In this document: piece by piece, positions 42,587-50,871 of the stretch
Position numbering within the stretch: position 1 is the first letter of the stretch
Layout: each line of letters opens with the position of its first letter
DNA from: Rhizobiales bacterium GAS188
Lineage (GTDB): Bacteria > Pseudomonadota > Alphaproteobacteria > Rhizobiales > Beijerinckiaceae
Assembly: GCA_900104855.1 (NCBI GenBank)
Contig: FNSS01000001.1
Coordinates: 1,302,001 to 1,366,000, forward strand
Reading direction: 5' to 3'
DNA: 64,000 nucleotides
Notes under the pieces: generated by a model
The model's input: the letters and a program-made list of their open reading frames with translations, nothing else
Database searches by the model: none
What the model was told of the DNA's origin: nothing
Position numbers and translations under genes: made by a program

Positions 42587-44628
42587 TGACGTCTTCGGAT
42601 CCCCTGCTCGCGCCCTTCCGGCTCAAGCACCTCACCTTGCGCAACCGCATCATGTCGACCGCGCATGAGCCCGCCTATACCGAAGACGGCATGCCGAAAG
42701 CGCGCTACCGCCTCTATCATCGCGAGAAGGCGAAGGGCGGCATCGCGCTCACCATGATCGGCGGCTCGTCGATCGTGGCTCCCGACAGCCCGCCGGCCTT
42801 CGGCAATATCGTGCTCTATCGCGACGAGGTGGTGGGTTGGCTGAAGGAGCTCGCCGACGATGTGCATCAGCACGGCGCCGCCGTGATGATCCAGATCACC
42901 CATCTCGGGCGGCGCACGAGCTGGAGCAAGGAAGATTGGCTGCCGGTCGTCGCGCCCTCCCCGATCCGCGAGCCGGCGCATCGCGCCTTCCCCAAAGCGG
43001 CCGAGGATTTCGACCTGCGGCGCATTCGCGACGCCTATGCGGATGCGGCCGAGCGCTGCAAGGCTGCCGGCCTCGACGGCCTCGAATTCGAGATGTACGG
43101 GCATCTCCTCGACCAGTTCTGGTCGCCGGCGACCAACCGGCGCGACGACCTCTATGGCGGCGCGATCGAGAACCGCATCCGCTTCTCCCTCGAGGTGCTG
43201 GACGCAGTGCGCGGGCGCGTCGGCGACGACTTCATCCTCGGCTGCCGGCTCGTCTGCGACGAGGATTGGGATCGCGGCCTCACTCGCGACGATGGGATCG
43301 CCATCGCGCAACGTCTCGCCGCCACCGGCAAGGTCGATTTCCTCAACGTCATCCGCGGCCATATCGACACTGACGAAGCGCTGTCGCATGTCATCCCCGG
43401 CATGGGCGCGCCCTCCGCCCCGCATCTCGATTTCGCCGGCGAGGTGAAGCTGGCCGCGCGCCTGCCGGTGTTCCATGCGGCCCGCATCCAGGACGTGGCG
43501 ACCGCGCGCCATGCGATCGCGAGCGGCAAGCTCGACATGGTCGGCATGACGCGCGCCCATATCGCCGACCCGCATATCGCGGCGAAGATCGCTGCCGGAC
43601 GCGAGCACGAGATCCGCCCCTGCGTCGGCATGGGTTATTGCATCGACCGCATCTATTTCGGCGGCGAGGCCTTGTGCATCCACAATGCGGCGACCGGCCG
43701 CGAGGCGACGATGCCGCATGAGGTCGAGCGCTCGCAAGGCCCAGCGAAGAGCGTGGTCGTGGTCGGCGCCGGCCCCGGCGGGCTGGAGGCTGCCCGTGTC
43801 GCCTCGGCACGCGGGCATCGCGTCGTCGTGTTCGAGGCGGCGAACGAAGCCGGCGGCCAGGTGCGGCTGACGGCGCATCTGAAGCGCCGGCGCGAGATCA
43901 TGGGCATCGTCGATTGGCGCCTCGACCAATGCGCCAAGCACGGCGTCGACATCCGCTACGGCATCTACGCCGAGGCCGACGAGATCCTCACTGAGGAGCC
44001 GGACATCGTGGTGATCGCGACCGGCGGCGTGCCGAACACCTCTTTCCTCGATGCCGGCGAGGAGCTGGTGACGACGAGCTGGGACATCCTGTCGGGCAGC
44101 GCCAAGCCCGCCGAGACGGTGCTGCTCTATGACGATAACGGGGCCCATCCGGGGCTGACGGCGGCCGAATATCTGGTCGGTGCTGGCGCGCGGCTCGAGA
44201 TCGTCACGCCCGAACGCATTCTCGCCCCTGAAGTCGGCGGCACCAATTATCCTGCGTATTTCAAGGCGATCTCGGCGGCCGACGCCAAGATCACGCTGAA
44301 TCTCAGGCTGGAGCGCGTCTCGCGCGAGGGCAACGGCCTCGTCGCCCATCTCTTCAACGAGTATAGCCGGCGTCACGAGGAACGCCGCGTCGACCAGATC
44401 GTGGTCGAGCACGGTACCTTGCCGAATGACGAGCTCTATTTCGCCCTCAAGCCGCAATCTCGCAACGAGGGCGAGATCGACCATGCGGCGCTGATCGCCA
44501 ATCGGCCCCAGGCCCTGAGCCGCAACCCCGACGGGCGTTTCATACTCTACCGCATCGGCGATGCCGTCGCCTCGCGCAACATCCATGCGGCCGTCTATGA
44601 CGCGCTGCGGCTGGCGAAGGATTTTTAG
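42586..44628 (+). CDS. FMN/FAD, [4Fe-4S] oxidoreductase of the 2,4-dienoyl-CoA reductase family (DgcA/N-methylproline demethylase-like)
   Basis: A 680-residue two-part enzyme. Residues 1-370 form an Old Yellow Enzyme-like TIM barrel (RIMSTAHEPAYTEDGMPKAR, MIQITHLGRRTSWSKEDWLP, TNRRDDLYGGAIENRIRFSL). Cys residues at CVGMGYCIDR and ALCIHNAATGRE bind the Fe-S cluster. The second half is an NAD(P)/FAD domain with VVVVGAGPGGLEAARVASAR. The pattern is closest to the demethylases for dimethylglycine or N-methylproline (stachydrine) breakdown. GTG start at 42586 is coupled to the lrp-type gene. Confidence 0.88.
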   Translation: MTSSDPLLAPFRLKHLTLRNRIMSTAHEPAYTEDGMPKARYRLYHREKAKGGIALTMIGGSSIVAPDSPPAFGNIVLYRDEVVGWLKELADDVHQHGAAVMIQITHLGRRTSWSKEDWLPVVAPSPIREPAHRAFPKAAEDFDLRRIRDAYADAAERCKAAGLDGLEFEMYGHLLDQFWSPATNRRDDLYGGAIENRIRFSLEVLDAVRGRVGDDFILGCRLVCDEDWDRGLTRDDGIAIAQRLAATGKVDFLNVIRGHIDTDEALSHVIPGMGAPSAPHLDFAGEVKLAARLPVFHAARIQDVATARHAIASGKLDMVGMTRAHIADPHIAAKIAAGREHEIRPCVGMGYCIDRIYFGGEALCIHNAATGREATMPHEVERSQGPAKSVVVVGAGPGGLEAARVASARGHRVVVFEAANEAGGQVRLTAHLKRRREIMGIVDWRLDQCAKHGVDIRYGIYAEADEILTEEPDIVVIATGGVPNTSFLDAGEELVTTSWDILSGSAKPAETVLLYDDNGAHPGLTAAEYLVGAGARLEIVTPERILAPEVGGTNYPAYFKAISAADAKITLNLRLERVSREGNGLVAHLFNEYSRRHEERRVDQIVVEHGTLPNDELYFALKPQSRNEGEIDHAALIANRPQALSRNPDGRFILYRIGDAVASRNIHAAVYDALRLAKDF

Positions 44629-44671
44629 GACCGCAACCGAGCTTCCGGCAGACTTGCAGGCTGGCGGGATC

Positions 44672-44687
44672 ATACAAAATATTGTAT
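44672..44687. promoter_or_regulatory. Operator palindrome in front of higBA
   Basis: ATACAA-N4-TTGTAT, a perfect inverted repeat whose right arm ends 4 nt before the toxin ATG at 44692. The AT-rich palindrome stands out in GC-rich surroundings and is where a HigA dimer would be expected to repress its own operon. Confidence 0.7.
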
Positions 44688-44691
44688 ATTG

Positions 44692-45033
44692 ATGGACGAG
44701 CCTGCCAAGACGGTGAATTTTCGGGGCACTGCCCTTGACGATCTGCGCGCCTTCCCCGAAGCGGCGCGGAGGGAGGCCGGCTACCAGATCGACAAAGTGC
44801 AGAACGGCCGCGATCCAACCGACTGGAAGGCGGTTAACACAGTCGGGCGCGGTGCCCGGGAGATTCGGATTTGGGACGCCGGTGGCGCGTTCCGCGTCCT
44901 GTACGTCGCGAAGTTCGCCGATTCCGTCTACGTGCTACATTGCTTCCAGAAGAAGACGCAGGCGACCAGCAGGGCGGATCTCGATTTGGCTGCGAGACGT
45001 TACCGAGACTTGCTGAGGGAGCTAGGTCAATGA
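44692..45033 (+). CDS. higB: HigB-like toxin (RelE/ParE superfamily, Gp49 type)
   Basis: A 113-residue mRNA interferase-like protein. It shows DDLRAFPEAARREAGYQIDK, AREIRIWDAGGAFRVLYVAK and VYVLHCFQKKTQATSRADLD, the standard Gp49/HigB segments. The gene comes before its antitoxin, as in higBA, and overlaps it by 4 nt (ATGA). A TTG one codon upstream is in frame, but ATG is preferred. Confidence 0.88.
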   Translation: MDEPAKTVNFRGTALDDLRAFPEAARREAGYQIDKVQNGRDPTDWKAVNTVGRGAREIRIWDAGGAFRVLYVAKFADSVYVLHCFQKKTQATSRADLDLAARRYRDLLRELGQ

Positions 45034-45311
45034 GCAATGAAAGCTTCGCCAGTGTGTGGGATGCGATCGAGGACACCCCGGCCGAAGCGGAGAACATGAA
45101 GCTTCGCTCGACGCTGATGATGGCGCTCGAAGAACATATCCGACGTCGGGGCTGGACCCAGGTCGAGGCCGCGCGCCGGCTCGGCGTCACCCAGCCACGT
45201 ATCTCCGACTTGCTGCGTGGCAAGATCAACCTGTTCGGCCTGGATACCCTGGTGAACATGGTGGTGGCTGCCGGCCTGCATATCGAAATACGTGTCGGCA
45301 AGGCAGCCTAA
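45030..45311 (+). CDS. higA: HigA-like antitoxin (XRE family)
   Basis: A 93-residue antitoxin with a Xre-type helix-turn-helix: RRGWTQVEAARRLGVTQPRI followed by SDLLRGKINLFGLDTLVNMV. The acidic N-terminus (DAIEDTPAEAENMKLRS) probably contacts the toxin. The ATG overlaps the higB stop. It should bind the palindrome at 44672-44687. Confidence 0.9.
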   Translation: MSNESFASVWDAIEDTPAEAENMKLRSTLMMALEEHIRRRGWTQVEAARRLGVTQPRISDLLRGKINLFGLDTLVNMVVAAGLHIEIRVGKAA

Positions 45312-45330
45312 AGCCACAACGGTGCCAAAT

Positions 45331-45354
45331 ATTCCGCGCCCTTCGCGGGGGAAT
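45331..45354. terminator. Hairpin between convergent higA and the M24 gene
   Basis: CCGCG (45334-45338) pairs with CGCGG (45344-45348) around CCCTT, with ATT/AAT flanks adding to the stem. No T-run follows on either strand, so it is only a candidate bidirectional terminator. Confidence 0.3.
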
Positions 45355-45387
45355 GAAGCGCACGCGGCACTCGCGGATTGACGACAG

Positions 45388-46701
45388 CTACACCTCGATC
45401 GCGTCGACGAAAGGCGCTTTCGACATGGGCGCGGCGCCATTCCTGGTGATCAGCACCTGCTGCTCGAGCTTGACGCCCTCCCTATGGCCGACCTCGCCGA
45501 TATAGCTCTCGATCGAGACCACCATGTTCTCCTCGAACACGCCGTCATAGCCCCATTCGGCGAAGTCCTGCGCATAGGCAAGGCTCGGATACTCGTCGAC
45601 GAGGCCGACGCCATGCACCATCATCATGTAGCGGTTCGGCACGAAGGCCTCCGGCACCGGCCAGCAAGCCTCGCCGAACTCGCGGAAGGTGAGGCCAGGC
45701 CGGATGAGATCCGTGTTGAACAGCACCTGCTCTTGGGCGAGCTCATAGAGCTTGCGCTGCTCCGCCGTCGGCTTGCGGCCGGGGCACACGATCGAACGCG
45801 ACACATCGGCGAGATAGCCGAAAGGCCCGACCATATCGGTGTCGAAGCCGACGATGTCGCCCGGCTCGATGACCCGATTGCCGCATTCCTGGAACCAGGG
45901 ATTGGTGCGCTCGCCCGAGGCGAGCAGGCGGCATTCGATCCACTCGCCGTCATGGGCGATATTGGTGTCGTGCAGGATGGCCCAAAGCTGGTTCTCCGTG
46001 ATCCCAGGCGCGATATTGGTGCGGATGCGGTCGATGGCGATGTCGCAGACATCCATCGCGAGCCTCAGGCACTTGATCTCCTCTGCCGATTTGACCGTGC
46101 GGGCCTTCTCGATCGGCACTTGCGCGTCGATCAGCTCGATGCAGTGGCGCGCCAGCAAGGCCGCGCCCCAGGGCTCGCAGCGGTCGATCGCGAGGCGCCG
46201 ATTCTTGCCGCCATGGCGCGTGACGAGCTCTGCGACCTCCTTGGCCCAGATCGCGGTCTTCTCGGCGACACGCGGACCCGCGAGGAAATAGAACCAGGGC
46301 GTCGAAATGCGTGTCTCGTCGACGACGCTCGAACCGGCGCTCACATGTTTCGAGGCGCCGAACTCGAACAGCACCACGGGGCCTTGCGTGGCGACGAAAG
46401 CGTAGCGGCCGCCGGGGGCGTGCATCGTCCACACCGCCATGTTGCGCGTTCCCGTCGCGTAACGGATGTTCATGGGATCGGCGAGCAACGCGCCGGCGAC
46501 ATCGGCCTTGACCAGCTCGGCACGCAGCCGCGCCAGGCGATACCGGTCGAGAGCGCCCCTGTCGATCTCGGCGATGCGCGCCTTGATGTCGAGGCCGAGC
46601 GGCATTCCCGGCCATGCGCGTGCCGGCGCATCGGCGGCGACACGGCCCATCTGACTGATGCGGCTCTGTTTCGGATCGAAGGGAGGGTCCTTCTGCATCA
46701 T
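45388..46701 (-). CDS. M24-fold protein closely resembling the DMSP lyase DddP
   Basis: A 437-residue protein of the M24 creatinase/aminopeptidase P fold. It resembles DddP along its whole length: DPMNIRYATGTRNMAVW near residue 75, GEWIECRLLASGERTNPWFQ near 252. All metal ligands recalled for Ruegeria DddP are present at a constant offset of 8: Asp287, Asp289, Asp299, His363, Glu398, Glu413, and the catalytic Asp369 in HGVGLVDEYP. DddP turns dimethylsulfoniopropionate into acrylate and dimethyl sulfide. It is the last gene of a peptide-type ABC operon, overlapping the ATPase gene by 4 nt. A related onium or peptide substrate remains possible. Confidence 0.8.
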   Translation of the reverse strand: MMQKDPPFDPKQSRISQMGRVAADAPARAWPGMPLGLDIKARIAEIDRGALDRYRLARLRAELVKADVAGALLADPMNIRYATGTRNMAVWTMHAPGGRYAFVATQGPVVLFEFGASKHVSAGSSVVDETRISTPWFYFLAGPRVAEKTAIWAKEVAELVTRHGGKNRRLAIDRCEPWGAALLARHCIELIDAQVPIEKARTVKSAEEIKCLRLAMDVCDIAIDRIRTNIAPGITENQLWAILHDTNIAHDGEWIECRLLASGERTNPWFQECGNRVIEPGDIVGFDTDMVGPFGYLADVSRSIVCPGRKPTAEQRKLYELAQEQVLFNTDLIRPGLTFREFGEACWPVPEAFVPNRYMMMVHGVGLVDEYPSLAYAQDFAEWGYDGVFEENMVVSIESYIGEVGHREGVKLEQQVLITRNGAAPMSKAPFVDAIEV

Positions 46702-48761
46702 CTCGGTGCCGCCGTCATGTGCTCCCGCTGCAGGATCGGCTCGACCGCCGCGAGCTCGGCGAGCGGGATATGGCAGAGGATCACATGGCCGCCTTCGCCC
46801 TTGCGCACCGGCGGGGGCGTGTCGTCGCAGATCGGCCCGATCTTGCGCGGGCAGCGCGACGCGAAGCGGCAGCCCTTCGGCACGTTGATGGGGCTCGGCG
46901 TCTCGCCCGAGAGGCGGATATGACGCTGCTCGGCAGTCGGGTCCGGCACCGGCACGGCCGAGAGCAGCGCTTCGGTGTAAGGATGGAAGGGCGGCGCGAA
47001 CAGCGAGGTCACGGGCCCGCTTTCCATGACCTTGCCGAGATACATGACGATGACCTGGTCGGCGAGATGGCGCACCAAAGCCAGGTCATGGCTGATGAAG
47101 ACGATCGTGGTTCCCTTGGTCTTCTGGATCTGCAGCAGCAGATTGACGATCGCCGCCTGCACCGACACGTCGAGCGCCGAGACCGGCTCGTCCGCGACCA
47201 GGATGTCGGGTGCGGCCGCGAAGGCGCGCGCGATGGCGACGCGCTGCTTCTGGCCGCCGGAGAGCCGCGCCGGACGCATGCGCATCAGCGAGGGCGCGAG
47301 CCGCACCATCTCGAACAGCTCGGCGACGCGCGCCTGCGTCGCCTTCCTGCCGCTGGTGATGCCGAACTTCTTCAAGGCGCGCGCCACCGGGAAACCGGCG
47401 CTATGGGACGGGTTCAAGGTCGCGTCCGGGTTCTGGAACACCATCTGCACGGCCGAAAGCTGGTCAGCCGTGCGGCTCTTTGCGGTCGTTGAAGCGAGGT
47501 CCGTGCCGAGCACCACGAGACGCCCGCTGGTCGCGTCCTGCAGGCCCGCAAGAATGCGCGCGAAGGTCGATTTGCCCGAGCCCGATTCGCCGACGATGGC
47601 GATGATCTCGCTCTTCTTCGCCGAGAAATTGAGGTCGTCATTGGCGGTCAGCTCCGCCCCGCGTCTCGAGCCGAAGAAGGACGAGCCGAGCCGATAGGTC
47701 TTGGACAAGGTTTGCGCCTGCAGAACCACCTCCTCATGGGGAATGGCGGGCGCAATGATCTCGCCGAGCGCGACATCGAAAACCTCGGTCTCGCGATGCC
47801 GGAAGCAGCGCACGCGATGCTGCGGCTCCACCTCCTCCACCGGCACCGGCCGGTCGCACAGACCGGCCTTGAAGCCAACGCAGCGCGGCGAGAAGGCGCA
47901 GCCGCTCGGCCGGTCGCGCAATGATGAGGGCTGGCCGGGGATCGGCATGAAGCAGGTGGTATGCTTGTCGCCGTCGAGGCGCGGCACGCAGGACATCAGC
48001 CGGCGCGTATAGGGGTGGCGCGGCGACGCGAACAGCGCCCTCACCGGCGCCTCCTCCACGAGATCGCCGAGATACATCACGCCGACCCGGTCGCAGACCT
48101 GGGCGACGACGCCGACATTATGCGTGATGTAGATGAGCGAGGTGCCGTATTTGCCGCGCAACTCGTCGATGAGGTCGAGCACCGCCGCTTCCACGGTCAC
48201 GTCGAGCCCCGTGGTCGGCTCGTCGAGCAGCAGCAATTTCGGATTGGCGAGCAGCGCCATGGCGATCACCACGCGCTGCTTCTGCCCACCCGAAAGCTGG
48301 TGCGGGAAGCGCTCCATGACGCTCTTTTGATCGGGCAGATGCACATCGGCGAGCACGCGCTCGGCCCGGCTTCTCGCCTCGTCGAGCGATACACCCGCAT
48401 GCAGCATCGGCACTTCGACGAGCTGGCGCCCGATCTTCAGCGTCGGGTTCAAGGCGGCATTCGGGTCCTGATAGACCATCGAGATGCCGCTGCCGCGCAT
48501 GCGCCGCAGCTCGGCGGAGGACGAGGTTAGGATGTCCTTACCCTCGAAGAGCACCCGCCCGGCGGTCGCAGCGCCGCTCGGGCCGAGATGGCCCATGATT
48601 GCCATCAGCAAGGTCGACTTGCCGCATCCCGATTCGCCGACGATGCCGAAGCTTTCCCCCTGCGCCAGATCGAAGCTCAGATCCGGGATCGCGGTGACGC
48701 TGCCGGTGGAGGAGCGGTATTCCACCTTCAGGTTCTCGACGCGCAGCAGAGGAGCCGTCAT
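46698..48761 (-). CDS. Peptide-type ABC transporter, two ATPase domains fused (DppD-DppF-like)
   Basis: A 687-residue protein with two full ATPase halves. Half 1: Walker A GESGCGKST near residue 40, LSGGQKQR, DEPTTGLDVT. Half 2: [27 protein letters not shown]. Each half ends with the oligopeptide-type C-terminal Cys motif (GCAFSPRC, GCRFASRC). ATG at 48761, downstream of the permease gene. A single fused chain replaces the usual DppD and DppF pair. It serves the permeases and binder upstream. Confidence 0.93.
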   Translation of the reverse strand: MTAPLLRVENLKVEYRSSTGSVTAIPDLSFDLAQGESFGIVGESGCGKSTLLMAIMGHLGPSGAATAGRVLFEGKDILTSSSAELRRMRGSGISMVYQDPNAALNPTLKIGRQLVEVPMLHAGVSLDEARSRAERVLADVHLPDQKSVMERFPHQLSGGQKQRVVIAMALLANPKLLLLDEPTTGLDVTVEAAVLDLIDELRGKYGTSLIYITHNVGVVAQVCDRVGVMYLGDLVEEAPVRALFASPRHPYTRRLMSCVPRLDGDKHTTCFMPIPGQPSSLRDRPSGCAFSPRCVGFKAGLCDRPVPVEEVEPQHRVRCFRHRETEVFDVALGEIIAPAIPHEEVVLQAQTLSKTYRLGSSFFGSRRGAELTANDDLNFSAKKSEIIAIVGESGSGKSTFARILAGLQDATSGRLVVLGTDLASTTAKSRTADQLSAVQMVFQNPDATLNPSHSAGFPVARALKKFGITSGRKATQARVAELFEMVRLAPSLMRMRPARLSGGQKQRVAIARAFAAAPDILVADEPVSALDVSVQAAIVNLLLQIQKTKGTTIVFISHDLALVRHLADQVIVMYLGKVMESGPVTSLFAPPFHPYTEALLSAVPVPDPTAEQRHIRLSGETPSPINVPKGCRFASRCPRKIGPICDDTPPPVRKGEGGHVILCHIPLAELAAVEPILQREHMTAAPR

Positions 48762-48802
48762 AACAGAGGAGCCTTCATTATTGAGAAGCCATCTTGGGAT
48801 CC

Positions 48803-49783
48803 TCAATCCGTCAGGGACAATTCGCGCACGCCGTCGGCGAGCAGGTTGAATCCGAGCACCAGCGAGACGATCGCCACGGCCGGAAACAGCGACATGAAGG
48901 GATGCACCGAGATGATCGTCGTGCCCTCCTTGACCATGGTGCCCCAATCGGGATCGGGCGGCGGCAGGCCGAGCCCCAGGAAGCCGAGAATGCCGATGGT
49001 GATGATGGTGTAGCCGACGCGCAGGCAGAAATCGGTGATCAGCGGCCCGCGGCAATTCGGCAGAAGCTCGACGAACATGACGTAGAGCGCGCTTTCCTTG
49101 CGCAATTGCGCCGCCGCCACATAGTCGAGATGGCGCTGCTCGAGCGTCAGGCCGCGCACGATGCGGCCGATGCCGGGGCCTGCCGTCAAGACCACGGCGA
49201 GCACGATGTTCCAGAAGGACGGGCCGATCTGCGAGATCAAGATCACGTAGAGGATGATGATCGGGAAGGCGAGGATGATGTCGGACAACCGGCTGACGAT
49301 GAGATCGACCTTGCCGCCGTAATAGCCCGCGAGCAGGCCGAGCGGCATGCCGATCAGATAGGCGCAGATGGCAGCGAATGGCGCGACGGCGAGCACCGTG
49401 CGGGCGCCCCAGATCAGCCGCGAGAGGATGTCGCGCCCCTTGACGTCGACGCCGAGCCAATGCTTCGCCGAAGGCAAGGGGTTGGCGAGCGAGGCGTAGT
49501 CCTGCTTGTTCGGCGCGTCGAGCGGCAGCAACGGGGCGGCGATCGCCAGCAGCACCCAGATCAGGATCAGGGCGAGCCCGACCATCGCGACCGGCGAAGT
49601 CGGCAGGCGCCGCACCAGGTTCGGCGGTTTTCTATCGATGATGGCGACCGGAGCGCCGGGCGCCAAGGGCGCGGCAAACGAGGTCAAGCTCGCGGCGATC
49701 GCGTCCGGCATCAGCTCGGGCAGCGGCCGCCTGTCCTCGCCGGGCAGGCGCGGCAGGTCGGGGGCTGCGTCGGCGGTCGCCAT
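48803..49783 (-). CDS. Peptide-type ABC transporter permease (DppC-like)
   Basis: A 326-residue permease with a long cytosolic N-terminus of about 55 residues and six hydrophobic helices. LGVDVKGRDILSRLIWGART is the DppC hallmark, and the coupling loop is DYVAAAQLRKESALYVMFVE. Start at 49783 overlaps the stop of the DppB-like gene by 1 nt. Confidence 0.93.
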   Translation of the reverse strand: MATADAAPDLPRLPGEDRRPLPELMPDAIAASLTSFAAPLAPGAPVAIIDRKPPNLVRRLPTSPVAMVGLALILIWVLLAIAAPLLPLDAPNKQDYASLANPLPSAKHWLGVDVKGRDILSRLIWGARTVLAVAPFAAICAYLIGMPLGLLAGYYGGKVDLIVSRLSDIILAFPIIILYVILISQIGPSFWNIVLAVVLTAGPGIGRIVRGLTLEQRHLDYVAAAQLRKESALYVMFVELLPNCRGPLITDFCLRVGYTIITIGILGFLGLGLPPPDPDWGTMVKEGTTIISVHPFMSLFPAVAIVSLVLGFNLLADGVRELSLTD

Positions 49784-50799
49784 CAGCGCACCCTGATCTG
49801 CGGGTTGAGCAGCGCGTAGCCGACATCGCTCATGAGCTGCGTCGTGGTGGCGATCGCGAGTGCGACGAGGGTCGCTGCCTCGATCAGGGCGATGTCGCCG
49901 AACAGCGAGGCTTCGAGCAGCATGCGGCCGAAGCCCGGATAAGCGAACACCATCTCGGTGACCACGACGCCCGAGATCAGGAAATTGATCTGCAGCAGCA
50001 GCACCGTGAAGGGCGCGATCATGGCGTTGCGCACCGCATGGCGCCACACCACGGTGTTGAAGGGCAGGCCCTTGAGGATGGCGGTGCGGATATAGGGCTT
50101 GTTCATCACCTCGGCGGTCGAGCCGCGCACCATGCGCACCACATAGCCCGCATCGTAGAGCACCAGCACGATGACCGGCAGCACGAATTGCGAGGCGATC
50201 GACCAGCCGCCTCCCCCGGTCTGCAGCGGGCTCGTGCCCGGCAGGAGCCGCAAGCCGACGACGAAGATCGCGACCAGGAAGACGCCCGAGGCGAATTCGG
50301 GGATCGAGGTCGCAATGATGCCGAAGACCGAGATCGTGCGGTCGAGGACGCTGCCTTCGCGCATGCCGGCGAGCACGCCGAACACAAGCGACAAGGGCAC
50401 GATGAGCGCAAATGCAATTCCGGCGAGGATCGCGGTATTGCCGAGCCGGTTCCAGATCACGTCATTGACCGGCAGCTTATAGAGCGTCGAATAGCCGAAA
50501 TTGCCGAAATAACGGTCGCCGCGCGGGTCCTTGAAGTCGAGCTTGAGGGCCGGATCCTGGAGCGGATCGGCGATCACACCCGTCAGCACGCCGAGCCAGC
50601 GCGCATAGCGGACCGGCAGCGGGTCGTTCAGATGCAGCTTCTGATAGAGGAGATCGACGCTTTCCTGCGCCGCGAAAGGGCCGAGCGTCTTCCTCGCCAC
50701 ATTGCCGGGTGAGAACTCGGTCACCGTGAAGACCAGGAAGGAGGCGACCAGCAAAGTGCCGAGCAGGCCGAGAAGGCGCTTGCCGATGAAGCCGATCAT
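49783..50799 (-). CDS. Peptide-type ABC transporter permease (DppB-like)
   Basis: A 338-residue permease with DppB features: TVTEFSPGNVARKTLGPFAA near the N-terminus, MVRGSTAEVMNKPYIRTAIL and KGLPFNTVVWRHAVRNAMIA in the coupling region, and VTEMVFAYPGFGRMLLEASL near the end. It lies 72 nt downstream of the binding-protein gene. Confidence 0.93.
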   Translation of the reverse strand: MIGFIGKRLLGLLGTLLVASFLVFTVTEFSPGNVARKTLGPFAAQESVDLLYQKLHLNDPLPVRYARWLGVLTGVIADPLQDPALKLDFKDPRGDRYFGNFGYSTLYKLPVNDVIWNRLGNTAILAGIAFALIVPLSLVFGVLAGMREGSVLDRTISVFGIIATSIPEFASGVFLVAIFVVGLRLLPGTSPLQTGGGGWSIASQFVLPVIVLVLYDAGYVVRMVRGSTAEVMNKPYIRTAILKGLPFNTVVWRHAVRNAMIAPFTVLLLQINFLISGVVVTEMVFAYPGFGRMLLEASLFGDIALIEAATLVALAIATTTQLMSDVGYALLNPQIRVR

Positions 50800-50871
50800 T
50801 GCACGAAACGACTCTTGCCGGGCGGCGTCGGACGCCGCCCAGCTTGGTTATCGCGGAGCGAGAGCAACCGA

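Noticed and set aside
42583-44673. 696-codon open frame on the minus strand under the flavin oxidoreductase gene
   Set aside because: Same explanation: mirror frame of a well-conserved enzyme, no family resemblance.
46698-49460. Single 920-residue reading for the ATPase gene
   Set aside because: The first 233 codons overlap the DppC-like permease in another frame and are Arg/His-rich. The ATPase domain begins at the ATG at 48761.
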